Source: Neisseriaceae bacterium JH1-16 (GTDB taxonomy: Bacteria > Pseudomonadota > Gammaproteobacteria > Burkholderiales > Chromobacteriaceae). From it: 64,000 nucleotides of DNA. Shown one piece after another: positions 48,072 to 56,478 of this stretch; positions within the stretch are counted from its first letter, which is position 1, and each line of letters opens with the position of its first letter. The notes below the pieces were generated by a model that ran no database searches, was not told the origin of the DNA, and saw only the letters and a list, made by a program, of their open reading frames with translations. The position numbers and the translations under genes are program-made. The stretch spans positions 806,001 through 870,000 of the forward strand of contig JAPDNP010000001.1 of assembly GCA_025989215.1 (NCBI GenBank), given 5' to 3'.

Positions 48072-48109
48072 TGCCTTGCCGCAGGCGGCACAGATCGTGC
48101 GGCAAGGCA
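48072..48109 (-). terminator. Hairpin after the exbD remnant
   Basis: TGCCTTGCCGCA-14 bases-TGCGGCAAGGCA, 12-bp perfect arms, about 30 bases beyond the exbD-like stop. Probably the old terminator of that gene. Confidence 0.55.
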
Positions 48110-48137
48110 GGGCAGCCGCGCTAGGCGTTGGCGGCGC

Positions 48138-48209
48138 TTAGTGCCCCGGCGCCTCGGTAACGAAGCCGATGCGGGACACGCCGGCCTGCTGGGCCTTGGC
48201 GACGGCCGC
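48138..48209 (-). pseudogene. ExbD/TolR C-terminal fragment
   Basis: The minus strand reads [20 protein letters not shown] then PGH and a stop, which matches the last part of ExbD/TolR proteins (energy-transducing biopolymer transport). Everything before it is missing: the frame runs directly into antisense of the chemotaxis fragment. Only the last 23 or so codons survive. Confidence 0.65.
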
Positions 48210-48210
48210 A

Positions 48211-48849
48211 AAACAAGTCGCGATCGCGACGGAAGCGCAAGCCAATGCCACCACCTCATCGTCTGCTGCTGTCGAACAGCTATCAGTGAGCATTGACCGC
48301 GTGTCGGTCTCCGCCCAAGAAGCCAACGTCAAAGTGTCGGAAGCTGGCAATCTGGCGACGACAAGTGTCAGCCATGTCGACTCGGCAGCCCTCCAGGCCA
48401 AGACAGTGGCTGAGTCGATCGACCAGTCGGTGGGTGAAATTGGGCAGTTCTCCCAGTCGGTACTGCAGATCGGCAGCCTGGCAACGGTAATCAAAGACAT
48501 TGCCGATCAGACTAATCTGCTGGCGTTGAACGCTGCCATCGAGGCGGCTAGAGCGGGCGAGCAGGGGCGAGGGTTTGCTGTTGTGGCTGTTGTGGCTGTT
48601 GTGGCTGTTGTGGCTGTTGTGGCTGTTGTGGCCGATGAGGTCCGCAAGCTCGCGGAGAAGACCACCGGTTCGGTGCAGGAAATCGATGGCATGATCCAAT
48701 CCATCCAGGGCGGCACCGCCCAGGCTGCCACGGGCATGCAGCACAACACGACAGTCGTCAATGAGGTGGTGTCGATCTCGGAAGAAACCTGCAGCTCCAT
48801 GTCGGTTGCCCCGCCGCAGTGTGGAGTGAAGGGCATCTGGTCTAGTTAA
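48211..48849 (+). pseudogene. Methyl-accepting chemotaxis receptor fragment with (Val-Val-Ala) expansion
   Basis: The open frame (up to 226 aa, from 48169) covers only part of an MCP signalling domain: [14 protein letters not shown], then [20 protein letters not shown] and [14 protein letters not shown], then [17 protein letters not shown]. Sensor, membrane and HAMP parts are missing, and the C-terminus runs into unrelated sequence ([14 protein letters not shown]). At the hairpin tip the single VVA is present six times. Loss of both ends and the insert make it non-functional as a receptor. Confidence 0.8.
48580..48633 (+). repeat. Six tandem 9-base units (GTTGTGGCT)
   Basis: Six exact or near-exact copies of GTTGTGGCT (the last ends GCC) encode (VVA)6 in the chemotaxis fragment. 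Intact receptors have one VVA in [14 protein letters not shown], so five in-frame copies were added, typical of slippage. Confidence 0.92.
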
Positions 48850-48912
48850 GGCCTGATAATGCCAAATACATATTCAGAGCGATCATCAATGGCTACCTTG
48901 TGCCTTCCTATG

Positions 48913-49185
48913 AAACTCATCACCGCCGTCTTGCTCGCCACCTTGGCGCTGCAACCTGTTTTTGCCAAAGCACCTCCCAAGCACGATGCCTACGCCCAGA
49001 GCGATGAAACTGATCTGGTTGAACACGGCACCTATACCAACAAGGATGGCCGGACGGTGCACAGTCCGGCCCACACCCGAAGTGGCAAGGCCCCACAGGG
49101 TGCCACCGCCAAATGCCGTGATGGTTCGCAGCACCGCCGCGGTACCTGTTCGCGGCATGGCGGTGTCGCCGATTGGCTGAACTAG
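48913..49185 (+). CDS. Small exported DUF3761-like protein
   Basis: 90 aa from MKLITAVLLATLALQPVFA, a clear signal peptide. The mature part carries HGTYTNKDGRTVHSPAHTRS, GATAKCRDGSQHRRGTCS and RHGGVADWLN, the cysteine/histidine pattern I associate with DUF3761 proteins. Function unknown. Upstream in-frame ATGs at 48859 and 48892 have no better ribosome site; the chosen start gives the best signal peptide. Confidence 0.7.
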   Translation, partial: KLITAVLLATLALQPVFAKAPPKHDAYAQSDETDLVEHGTYTNKDGRTVHSPAHTRSGKAPQGATAKCRDGSQHRRGTCSRHGGVADWLN

Positions 49186-49382
49186 CGATAGCTGGCGATC
49201 TGCTTTCTGGTGAGAAGTAGGAACAGTAGGGTCAGATCTGCCAGTACAGCGCCGATCGTGAAAGTCGCTATCGAGTTGCGGTATTGCCATAGTCTGTCGA
49301 CCAGCCCAGACCCTGGGTCTCCCACTCTGCTCGGACAGTTCAACAAGGCTTATGCAACGGCTCTATTTACATTTGTCTTAGG

Positions 49383-49436
49383 GCATACAGAAGCAATAAC
49401 GCCACCGTTAACGGTGGCGTTATTGCTTCTGTATGC
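49383..49436. terminator. 54-base perfect palindrome between convergent genes
   Basis: Arms 49383-49409 and 49410-49436 are exact reverse complements with no loop (GCATACAGAAGCAATAACG ... CGTTATTGCTTCTGTATGC). It lies ten bases from the lipoprotein stop. It probably acts as a bidirectional terminator, although the usual T-run is missing. Confidence 0.7.
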
Positions 49437-49445
49437 GAAGTTAGA

Positions 49446-51119
49446 TCAAACGATGGTCAGCAGCTTATTCAGCTCAGCAAACAGTTGATCGAAGATTGAT
49501 TGCTTGAACTGCACGAGAGTGTCTTGAACCGAGGCGGGAATCAATGCACCACGTTTCAAGTGACCGTTATGCAGTGCAATGACGATCTTGCCGCTGCTAC
49601 GGAGCAGATCTGTGTCGGATAGGTTTCCGGTAATCGCATCAGCCAGCGAGATATTGATCACTAGGACATTCGGGTTCCGGTCATAGCGCTTCCAGCTGAC
49701 TTTACTCGAGCCAACGAGCACTTTACCGCTCCAGTCGAGCACCTCTGCCGTGCCATCAGCGGCGAGGCGCATACGGCTCGCGCCGCCCATCGGGACATCT
49801 AGGCCAAACACTTGGTCAACGGAGGTGTAGTTGGTCGTTGGGTTGCCGATGTAATTGCAGTGCTGGATGGTTCCTTCGGTCACGAGAGGGGCGTTAGGAG
49901 TACAAGACGAGAACGATGCCAGCGTGACGTCATCCACGTTTCGGGTCACGCTGGCAACATAGGCTTCACTACCTGCCGGGAACACCCCGGCCAACTGGCT
50001 GCGAGAGGCATCATCTACCCAGCCGACGAAAGCATCGGAGAGCGATTTCCCCGCAATCTGTGCCACGCGGTACTCAAGCGTAAACACGATATCCGAATTC
50101 GGATCGGTCCCGACCAATGTATTGCTGCTATCGCCACGTTGGACCGGGAAGGGTTTTTCCATGTCCTGATGGCTAATGAAACCAGTCCAGCTGCCATCCG
50201 GCTTAAGCCGATACTCGCCGTAGTTCTGATCAAACTCGCCAGGGATGGCGTCAGTCCACTGTTGGCTAACGTATTTCTGTTGCGGCTTTCTGAGGCCTGC
50301 ACTAGTAAGATACCAATGCTCGCGGACTGGTACCGTCGACGTGCTTGAAGTCTCGGTGCCATCGTAAACGAACAGCTCTCCCGTCAGCGCTGCCAAGGCA
50401 TCCACATTGCTGCTAAACACCGGGCGCTTGGCTTGGTCGTCCACATCGGCTTGGCCGACCAGGTCGATGTTTCCTTTGCCCATGATCGCGTTTAGCACGG
50501 CACGTACGGTCGCAGGATCCGTTCTGCCGCTCTTGGCAAATACGACCACTTTGTCGACGACCTTGCTGGCAAACGCCGCGGTATTGCTATCCTTGCCAGC
50601 GATGTAATCGGCCTTCAGGTCAATATTGCCACCGAGCAGCGCGCCGACGGCGCGCTCAGCCTCGCTTCGGCTCATCCCGGCCTCCATCTGCGCGGCCACC
50701 ATGGTCGTCAGCGGCGTGACATGTTGCTCGGTCGTGCCTGCAACGATGTGACTCAGCGTGAACTCGGCCGGGAAAACATACCCCGGTCGCGATTTGTCCT
50801 TGGTAGTGGGGGTCACTACCACCAACAGCTTCTTGCCAATGATGCTGCCATTAACTGGCAACGAGTAGCTGCCATCGTCTGCCGTGGTCGTGCTTGGCTC
50901 GGAAGGGTCGCAGACACCATTGTCGTTGATGTCCAGGCAAACCTTGGCACCAGACAGATAGCCGTCAATGGCTTTGCCGGTGATCTGCGTTCCCGAGGCG
51001 GTACCACTGCCGCTACCGTTTGACGCACTGACAGTGCCACCACCCCCACCGCATGCGCTCAGCAGCAAAGCGCTACAGGTTGCGGCCAACACGGCCTTGA
51101 TAGTGAAAACATTCTTCAT
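49446..51119 (-). CDS. Secreted lipoprotein of unknown function
   Basis: 557 aa. The signal peptide ends in the lipobox LLLSACGGGGG, followed by a low-complexity Gly/Ser/Thr linker. A carboxypeptidase-regulatory-like or SdrD-type segment comes next (GKAIDGYLSGAKVCLDINDN, then STTTADDGSYSLPV), and HVTPLTTMVAAQM is common in large bacterial surface lipoproteins. The rest is unrecognised. GGAG lies seven bases before the ATG. The protein should be anchored in a membrane facing outward. Confidence 0.8.
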   Translation of the reverse strand: MKNVFTIKAVLAATCSALLLSACGGGGGTVSASNGSGSGTASGTQITGKAIDGYLSGAKVCLDINDNGVCDPSEPSTTTADDGSYSLPVNGSIIGKKLLVVVTPTTKDKSRPGYVFPAEFTLSHIVAGTTEQHVTPLTTMVAAQMEAGMSRSEAERAVGALLGGNIDLKADYIAGKDSNTAAFASKVVDKVVVFAKSGRTDPATVRAVLNAIMGKGNIDLVGQADVDDQAKRPVFSSNVDALAALTGELFVYDGTETSSTSTVPVREHWYLTSAGLRKPQQKYVSQQWTDAIPGEFDQNYGEYRLKPDGSWTGFISHQDMEKPFPVQRGDSSNTLVGTDPNSDIVFTLEYRVAQIAGKSLSDAFVGWVDDASRSQLAGVFPAGSEAYVASVTRNVDDVTLASFSSCTPNAPLVTEGTIQHCNYIGNPTTNYTSVDQVFGLDVPMGGASRMRLAADGTAEVLDWSGKVLVGSSKVSWKRYDRNPNVLVINISLADAITGNLSDTDLLRSSGKIVIALHNGHLKRGALIPASVQDTLVQFKQSIFDQLFAELNKLLTIV

Positions 51120-51592
51120 GCAGTGACTCCATTGATCTTGATCATTCTTCAGATAAAGGCCGCTCTTAATGACGTCTTGCTTAATGGCCCATGCCACTTG
51201 AGCATTTTGTCATTAAAAGTGCGTATGACCAATCCTATGTCATCTCACGTTGTGACTATCTTTTTGGGTATGAATTTTCAAGTACATGCTTATGGCATTA
51301 TGGGCGAGGAGGTACTTCTTCTTTCTTACTTTGGGCTGTCCGGGCTTTACGTAGGCATTCTTGCCGATGGACTCATGGCTTTAGGGCCGTCCAGGGAGCA
51401 GCTTGACTGTGGAGGAAGCATAAGTTGTGCAGGCGCTGTACCCGACTGGCCATGAAGCCGGAGCGGACTGGCCACATAGCCTGACCTCGCTTGCTACCTT
51501 GATGCTGGTGACCATCGCTCTGGTGCTATTTCTTCATTGATGATGCTGGCCACCTAGCTGCTGATGGCCAACGAACTAGTTCTCAATTGTTC
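51120..51592. other. Gene-poor stretch
   Basis: About 470 bases of lower GC. A plus-strand frame of 110 codons (51123-51455) lacks a ribosome site and any family resemblance. Short direct duplications (GTTCTCAATTGTTCTCAATCG-like, about 51579-51599) occur just before the next gene. Nothing functional could be supported. Confidence 0.4.
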
Positions 51593-52557
51593 TCAATCGA
51601 AAATACCTTCTGGAGGTAAGGTTTTTAGTCGTCCCTGGTTCAGCTCCTGTTGTGCCCACTGCCTCAACCGCTCGCTATGCTCCCATTTTATGTGGTCTTT
51701 TTCATTTTTTTGGCACCTCGGTTCAATTGGTCCAACAGGGTGATAAAACAAGAAAGTTGGAACGAACCCATACGTTCCATTCATGAGATCTTGCATTTCA
51801 CAAGCCTCTTCTTTTTCCCCTATGCCGTGAAATACCCCTATATCCTCAAATGCAAGCATGAGCCCGACGAGTTTGTGGGAGTAATCGAAGATATCAAAAT
51901 CCTCAAGTTTATAGCTCAACCCCTTGTAGCAGACTTTATTGAATATCTCATCTCGATATAAGGACCATAATCCTTCAGAGATGGTTATGAGATCACAGCG
52001 ACACAGCATCATCAGGAGCATACGAAACAGCGACTCTGCAATCAGCCATGCTAGGCCTTGATCACCCAGCCAAAGTGCTTCTCGAAGTAGTGCCGTTAAG
52101 CAAGCCAGACTATCCAGAGAGCCCTGACGCTCCAGCTGCCGAAGTATCCTCTTGCCGATCACAACTCTGTTTAACCTACGGTCAAAAATAATTTGTTGAA
52201 CTGCCGGCGAGAGCTCACGCAACCAGTTATGAACTACGCCTTGACCAATGGGTTGCATTCTCAGAATGCGCCACAAAGGGTGATTAATGAAGCGGGCAGT
52301 TCCTGAGTGTATAGCTTCCACTTCAGCAATTACTTGTTTGCTAGGGGTATGACAACCAGTCTCATATTTGCTCCACTTCTTAGAGACATCCACAGCGAGC
52401 CGTCCCTCTTTCTTGGCCAGCAGGACCTCCACTTGATGTGCAGTGAATACTCCAAATAGATGTTTTACATTTTCGCACCATGCCACAGTGGCCAGAACAT
52501 CTGCAGGGAAGCGTCTCGGCCCCTTTGCTGTGATCAGAGAGTCAATACGCCGTTGAT
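51593..52557 (-). pseudogene. 5'-truncated gene of unknown function
   Basis: About 320 codons of low-GC sequence, recognisable from RRIDSLITAKGPRRFPADVL onward, with KKWSKYETGCHTPS and FINHPLWRILRM. I recall proteins with such KWSKY...P and HPLWRIL segments in accessory regions, without known function. No start codon of its own is left: the frame continues upstream into antisense-frame sequence of the aldehyde dehydrogenase fragment, so the N-terminus was lost at that junction. Confidence 0.6.
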
Positions 52558-53058
52558 TTAGCCGTTGGTTATCCGCCGGATCACCTCGCTGGTACGCGGG
52601 GTCAATTCCGAGGGCTTCAGCATCACGCGATTGCCGGCGGCGAGCGCGGTCGCCAGGGGGATGAAGGTCAGTGAGAAGGGGTAGTTCCACGGTGCCATCA
52701 CCCCTACCACGCCCACGGGCTGGTACTCCACATGGGCGCGGCCGGTGCGGTAGAAGATCCCGACATGTCGGCGCTCGGGCTTCATGAATCGGCGCAGGTT
52801 CCGGGAGAGGTAGTCGATCGACTGGATCACGCCGAGCAGCTCCATGATGTCCGTCTCATGGTGCGAGCGATTCCCGAAATCGGCACTGATCGCCTCTTTC
52901 ACTTCACTGCGGTAAGCAAGAACTGCCGCGCGCAGCCGGGCGAGCCGCTCTTTGCGCTGAGCCAGACTCGGTGGTCCCTCCCTGAGGAAGGCACTCCGCT
53001 GATGCATCAGCAATGCCATCGCATCGATACTGTGAATGGGCTCTACTGGAATGGTCAT
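52558..53058 (-). pseudogene. Coniferyl-aldehyde-dehydrogenase-like N-terminal fragment
   Basis: From the ATG at 53058 about 160 residues match the N-terminal part of class-3-type aldehyde dehydrogenases: AVLAYRSEVKEAISADFGNR, FMKPERRHVGIFYRTGRAHV, YQPVGVVGVMAPWNYPFSLT and MLKPSELTPRTSEVI. The catalytic cysteine region and the rest (over 300 residues) are missing; the frame stops at the junction with the next gene. Confidence 0.85.
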
Positions 53059-53080
53059 CTTGCACCTCATGAGGTTATGG

Positions 53081-53143
53081 CAATGTAGACACTGACAACT
53101 TGATCTGCGCTGATCATAGAAGCACAATGTAACCACTGTCAAC
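53081..53143. promoter_or_regulatory. Direct repeats between tetR and the aldehyde dehydrogenase fragment
   Basis: CAATGTAGACACTGACAAC (53081-53099) and CAATGTAACCACTGTCAAC (53125-53143) differ at three positions, 44 bases apart. They lie in the divergent promoter region and are good candidates for the TetR operator. Confidence 0.55.
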
Positions 53144-53158
53144 ATCGGGAAAATAGCT

Positions 53159-53794
53159 ATGACGTCAGCTGAGTGCGCCGAGCAGAAGCCGTATCACCAC
53201 GGCGATCTGAGGCGTGTGGTTATCGACACGGCCCTCGACATGCTTCAGGAACAGAAAGGCTGGCAATTCACACTACGAGAGATCGCCCGACGAGCGAGCG
53301 TCAGCCACTCTGCGCCCTATAGGCACTTCCCAGACAAGGCGTCGTTACTCCACGAGCTGGCTCTGATTGGATTCGACCGCCTCCGTGATGAATTGCTTGC
53401 TGCTCTCGACCCCACTTTGGGTGCGCCCATACACCTGCAGGCGTTGGCTTATGCACATCTGGCCTTCGGTACGAGAAATCCGGATCTGTATCGCCTAATG
53501 TTCAACGCAGATGCCGGAGAGCCCTCGGACATCCATCTCGACCCACGGACGCAGGCTCCCTTCCTGTTGGTGATCGATGTCCTTGAGCGTGGCCAACGCG
53601 AGGGCACGATTCGCCGACGCTCTGCGCTTGGTCAGGCAACCGCTTGCTGGGCACATCTTCATGGCCTGACGATGCTCGCGATTGACGGCCGACTGGTGCC
53701 GGAGAAGGTCGGCGATCACGCCATCGAAGATGCCCTAGCAACCCTGTTCGATGGGCTGGTACTGGGCGAGTCGCAGCCAATCAGTCGAAACTAA
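53159..53794 (+). CDS. TetR-family regulator
   Basis: 211 aa. The N-terminal helix-turn-helix reads FTLREIARRASVSHSAPYRHF; the C-terminal ligand domain includes HLQALAYAHLAFGTRNPDLYRLMF and WAHLHGLTMLAIDG, the WHG-type TetR C-terminal domain. GGGA lies eight bases before the ATG. It is divergent from the aldehyde dehydrogenase fragment, which was probably its target. Confidence 0.9.
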   Translation: MTSAECAEQKPYHHGDLRRVVIDTALDMLQEQKGWQFTLREIARRASVSHSAPYRHFPDKASLLHELALIGFDRLRDELLAALDPTLGAPIHLQALAYAHLAFGTRNPDLYRLMFNADAGEPSDIHLDPRTQAPFLLVIDVLERGQREGTIRRRSALGQATACWAHLHGLTMLAIDGRLVPEKVGDHAIEDALATLFDGLVLGESQPISRN

Positions 53795-53802
53795 AAAAGG
53801 GC

Positions 53803-53833
53803 TTGACCTTTAACTGCACTTTAAAGTCATGGT
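53803..53833 (+). promoter_or_regulatory. MerR-type promoter before the cytosolic DJ-1/PfpI gene
   Basis: TTGACC (53803-53808), then 19 bases containing CTTTAAC...TTAAAG, then a weak -10 (CATGGT). The 19-bp spacer with a dyad is the layout activated by MerR-family proteins. Confidence 0.55.
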
Positions 53834-53939
53834 TTGGTCTGTCGGACGTTTCGTGGCAATGGGCACGTTTTCAGACAGCAGAGAGATTGCGGCACGTTCG
53901 CGTACAGCCACTCAGGGGCGATGAAAGGGATGTTTCAAC

Positions 53940-54623
53940 ATGACTAAACGCATACTTCACGTCGTCAGCAATGTCGCCAACTATGCCGACCAGTCCGAAC
54001 CAACCGGCCTGTGGTTGTCCGAGCTGACCCATGCCTATCACGTCTTTGCCGAGAAAGGGTATGAACAGCGTCTTGTAAGCCCTAAGGGAGGCGTCTCTCC
54101 TCTGGAACCACGCTCTCTCAAATGGCCGCTTGCAGATGCCTCCGTGAAGGAGTGGTTAACGAACAAAGGCCGCCAGACGCTTCTATCGACGACCGCTAGG
54201 CCCGATCAGATCGATCCGGCGGACTTCGATGCGATCTATTTCACCGGCGGGCATGCCGTCATGTGGGACTTTCCGGACGATGCGGGGCTACAGCGGATCA
54301 CACGTGACATCTACGAGCGCGGCGGGATCGTCTCGTCCGTCTGTCACGGCTATTGTGGCCTGCTGAACACCAAGCTCTCGGACGGCACTCTACTTGTCGC
54401 CGGGAAGCGAATCACCGGCTATTCCTGGCTCGAGGAAGTGCTGGCCGGGGTGGCCGGAAAGGTGCCCTACAACGCCGAGGAGGAGATGAAGCGGCGCGGG
54501 GCGCTCTACCAGAAAGCCTTGCTGCCATTCACAACGAAGGTTGTCACCGATGGCCGGCTGGTGACCGGGCAGAATCCGCAATCGGCCAAGTCGACGGCCG
54601 AGCGAGTGGTATCACTCCTGTGA
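53940..54623 (+). CDS. DJ-1/PfpI-family protein (Hsp31/glyoxalase III-like)
   Basis: 227 aa cytosolic class-I glutamine-amidotransferase-fold protein. The nucleophile elbow is VSSVCHGYCGLL (C135), with the acidic partner in QSEPTGLWLSELTH and FTGGHAVMWDFPDD. These features fit the Hsp31 subgroup, which converts methylglyoxal to lactate or acts on glycated proteins. A MerR-type promoter lies about 110 bases upstream. A paralogue with a signal peptide is encoded at 59637-60443. Confidence 0.88.
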   Translation: MTKRILHVVSNVANYADQSEPTGLWLSELTHAYHVFAEKGYEQRLVSPKGGVSPLEPRSLKWPLADASVKEWLTNKGRQTLLSTTARPDQIDPADFDAIYFTGGHAVMWDFPDDAGLQRITRDIYERGGIVSSVCHGYCGLLNTKLSDGTLLVAGKRITGYSWLEEVLAGVAGKVPYNAEEEMKRRGALYQKALLPFTTKVVTDGRLVTGQNPQSAKSTAERVVSLL

Positions 54624-54691
54624 CCGCAGGCCGGAGACCTGCGCGACCGGCCTTGAACATTGGATCGACTGCTACCTGGCCGGCCCTGGCA

Positions 54692-55156
54692 CTAGCGCTG
54701 GCTTACTTTGTGAAGTGCCTTGACGTCGCCGCTCACCAGCGCTGGGCTTTCCAGCTCCCCTAGCTGTATCCGCGACAGCACTCGCTTTGCGTTGGCGGCG
54801 CAGTCCATTGCTTCCGGCTTCGCCTCGATTTCCGCCACAATCGCAATGAGGTGCGCCTTGCTCTGCGCGAGCCGTGCCTCCAGTTCCTCGATGTCCTGCA
54901 CCTTGCGGCGGAGCGTTTCGAGCAACGAGCCGTGCTGCCATTGCGTCAGATCGGGGGGTAGTAGCATGCGAATCTCGTCGAGGCTAAAACCAGCCTTCTG
55001 CGCAGTCGCGATCAAGTTAAGCACCAGCGCCGCTTGAGGTGGGTAGGTCCGGTAGCCGTTTGGCTGACGCTCGACCTTCAACAGGCCGATGCCTTCGTAG
55101 AAGCGGATGCGCGAAGGGGCAAGGCCCGTGCGCTCCGCCAATTCTCCGATCTTCAT
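54692..55156 (-). CDS. MerR-family regulator
   Basis: 154 aa. MKIGELAERTGLAPSRIRFY and EGIGLLKVERQPNGYRTYP form the MerR winged helix; KAGFSLDEIRMLLPP and a coiled coil (LRRKVQDIEELEARLAQSKA) follow. A single cysteine (AMDCAANAKRV) near residue 119 could sense electrophiles or thiol oxidants, which is inference. It is the only intact MerR gene in the window and is surrounded by promoters of the type such proteins activate. Confidence 0.9.
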   Translation of the reverse strand: MKIGELAERTGLAPSRIRFYEGIGLLKVERQPNGYRTYPPQAALVLNLIATAQKAGFSLDEIRMLLPPDLTQWQHGSLLETLRRKVQDIEELEARLAQSKAHLIAIVAEIEAKPEAMDCAANAKRVLSRIQLGELESPALVSGDVKALHKVSQR

Positions 55157-55179
55157 GTTTCCGATGCTCCTCGATCAGA

Positions 55180-55226
55180 CTGAACTTGACCTTAACACCA
55201 GAGTCCCTCTGGGAGTCTCCTATGTA
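55180..55226 (+). promoter_or_regulatory. MerR-type -35 and dyad near merR
   Basis: CTTGACCTTAACACCAGAGT followed by CCCTCTGGGAGTC contains TTGACC and a CCAGAG/CTCTGG dyad. A suitable -10 is unclear, and the elements point towards the 3' end of the SDR gene, so this may be a rearranged or autoregulatory site. Confidence 0.35.
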
Positions 55227-55228
55227 CT

Positions 55229-55981
55229 TTAGTTAAAGCGTGCTACCCAGCGTAACGGTAGGGTTTTCATCAGTAGGCCCACCAATGCCCACGGCCACCC
55301 AGGAACACAGGCCTCCGCCGGTTCGCGCTCGATGGTCTTTACCAGGTACCGACAGCCGAGGCTCTCCTGAATCTCGAAAGGCAATTTTTTTGCGCCTGCG
55401 TTGAGCTCGGTGCGTATATAGCCGGGGAACAGTGTGCTGACCTTTATCGGTGTATTCAGTAGCTCGGCGCGGATGCCTTCAGCAAGGTGGGCCACTGCTG
55501 CTTTGCTTGCTGCATAGGTGGTCAGGTGCCTTGGCAGGCCACGTTTTGCGCTCATGGATGACATAACCACCAGATGACCGCTGTTCTGTCTGCGGAATAT
55601 CTCCACTGCAGCTTCACATTGTGCAAGGGCTGCTATGAAGTTAGTCTCGGCGGTTCTCAGGTTGGTGGCGAAATGGCCAGTACCGATGCGCCGTCCTTCG
55701 CCAATGCCGGCATTGACAACGATCCGATCAAGCCGGCCAAACATCTGCGCAAACTCGTTGAAGATGGTGAAGACCTGCCCGTGCTCATTGACATCGAGGG
55801 CCCTGACTTCAATGCGCACGCCGAATGCTTCGCATAGCTCCGCTTTTAGCTCCTGCAGGCGTTCGGTGCGTCGTGCACAAAGGGCAAGGTTGTAGCCGCG
55901 TGAGGCAAACTCCCGGGCCATACCAGCTCCCAGACCGGAGCTGGAGCCGGTAATCAGAACAGTCCTGGATTGTTGCGTCAT
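55229..55981 (-). CDS. Short-chain dehydrogenase/reductase
   Basis: 250 aa. Cofactor loop VLITGSSSGLGAGMAREFAS, IVVNAGIGEG, catalytic Ser in VVMSSMSAKRG and YAASK. FPGYIRTELN and the hydrophobic C-terminus (WPWALVGLLMKTLPLRWVARF) fit SDRs of the short-chain acyl/steroid type. Same strand as the pseudogene and the decarboxylase-fold gene upstream, probably one transcript from the promoter at 57466-57496. Confidence 0.9.
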   Translation of the reverse strand: MTQQSRTVLITGSSSGLGAGMAREFASRGYNLALCARRTERLQELKAELCEAFGVRIEVRALDVNEHGQVFTIFNEFAQMFGRLDRIVVNAGIGEGRRIGTGHFATNLRTAETNFIAALAQCEAAVEIFRRQNSGHLVVMSSMSAKRGLPRHLTTYAASKAAVAHLAEGIRAELLNTPIKVSTLFPGYIRTELNAGAKKLPFEIQESLGCRYLVKTIEREPAEACVPGWPWALVGLLMKTLPLRWVARFN

Positions 55982-56015
55982 TTCGATCCCGTCTTACTCG
56001 CCCCGTCTGCCCAGG

Positions 56016-56424
56016 TCAGTAGATGATGACGATCACCGTGAAATTGCCGAGCCATGGACTTATATTTTTCGACCGTTCTTTGATGATCCACTGGGTCTCG
56101 CCGTGAGGGTGCAGTAGTTCGTGCCACTTTCTGAACAAGCCTTGATCAGTGGTTCGCCATACAGTCGGTAGACACCACCACCAGGGTCTGGGCGCACAGG
56201 GCTCGCAACTAGGGTCGCTGGCGGCGTCCTCTACGATGATGGGCGGTGATTGCCCCGCCGCGCCCAGGGAGCGCCTGACGTCCTCGAGCTTCGGCTCGGC
56301 CCGCAATGGCTTAGCGCAAGGTTTCGGCCTGACCCGAGAAATGTTCGACCAGGTACCGTGCCAGGATCTGGCTAACAAAGCTGGTGGCGCCAGACAAGGC
56401 GAGGTCATAGCCTGGGGCGATCAT
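56016..56424 (-). pseudogene. Decayed saccharopine-dehydrogenase-like gene
   Basis: The minus strand from the ATG at 56424 reads MIAPGYDLALSGATSFVSQI then LARYLVEHFSG and soon hits a stop. Continuation occurs in other frames: RAEPKLEDVRRSLGAA, ALCAQTLVVVST and GETQWIIKERSK. These are successive parts of the N-terminal Rossmann domain of trans-acting saccharopine dehydrogenase-like enoyl reductases. At least two frameshifts and a large C-terminal deletion make it a pseudogene. Confidence 0.75.
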
Positions 56425-56478
56425 GGAATTTTCCTTGCGTGGCTGATTATCGCGGAGCAGGAGTTCACGCCTTCCGGC

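Noticed and set aside
48580-48633. Tandem repeats as a CRISPR-like array
   Set aside because: Units are 9 bases without spacers and in frame within a chemoreceptor fragment; this is slippage expansion.
52558-52690. Extended 5' end of the unknown gene at 51593
   Set aside because: These codons overlap the aldehyde dehydrogenase fragment in another frame and have the composition of a shadow frame.
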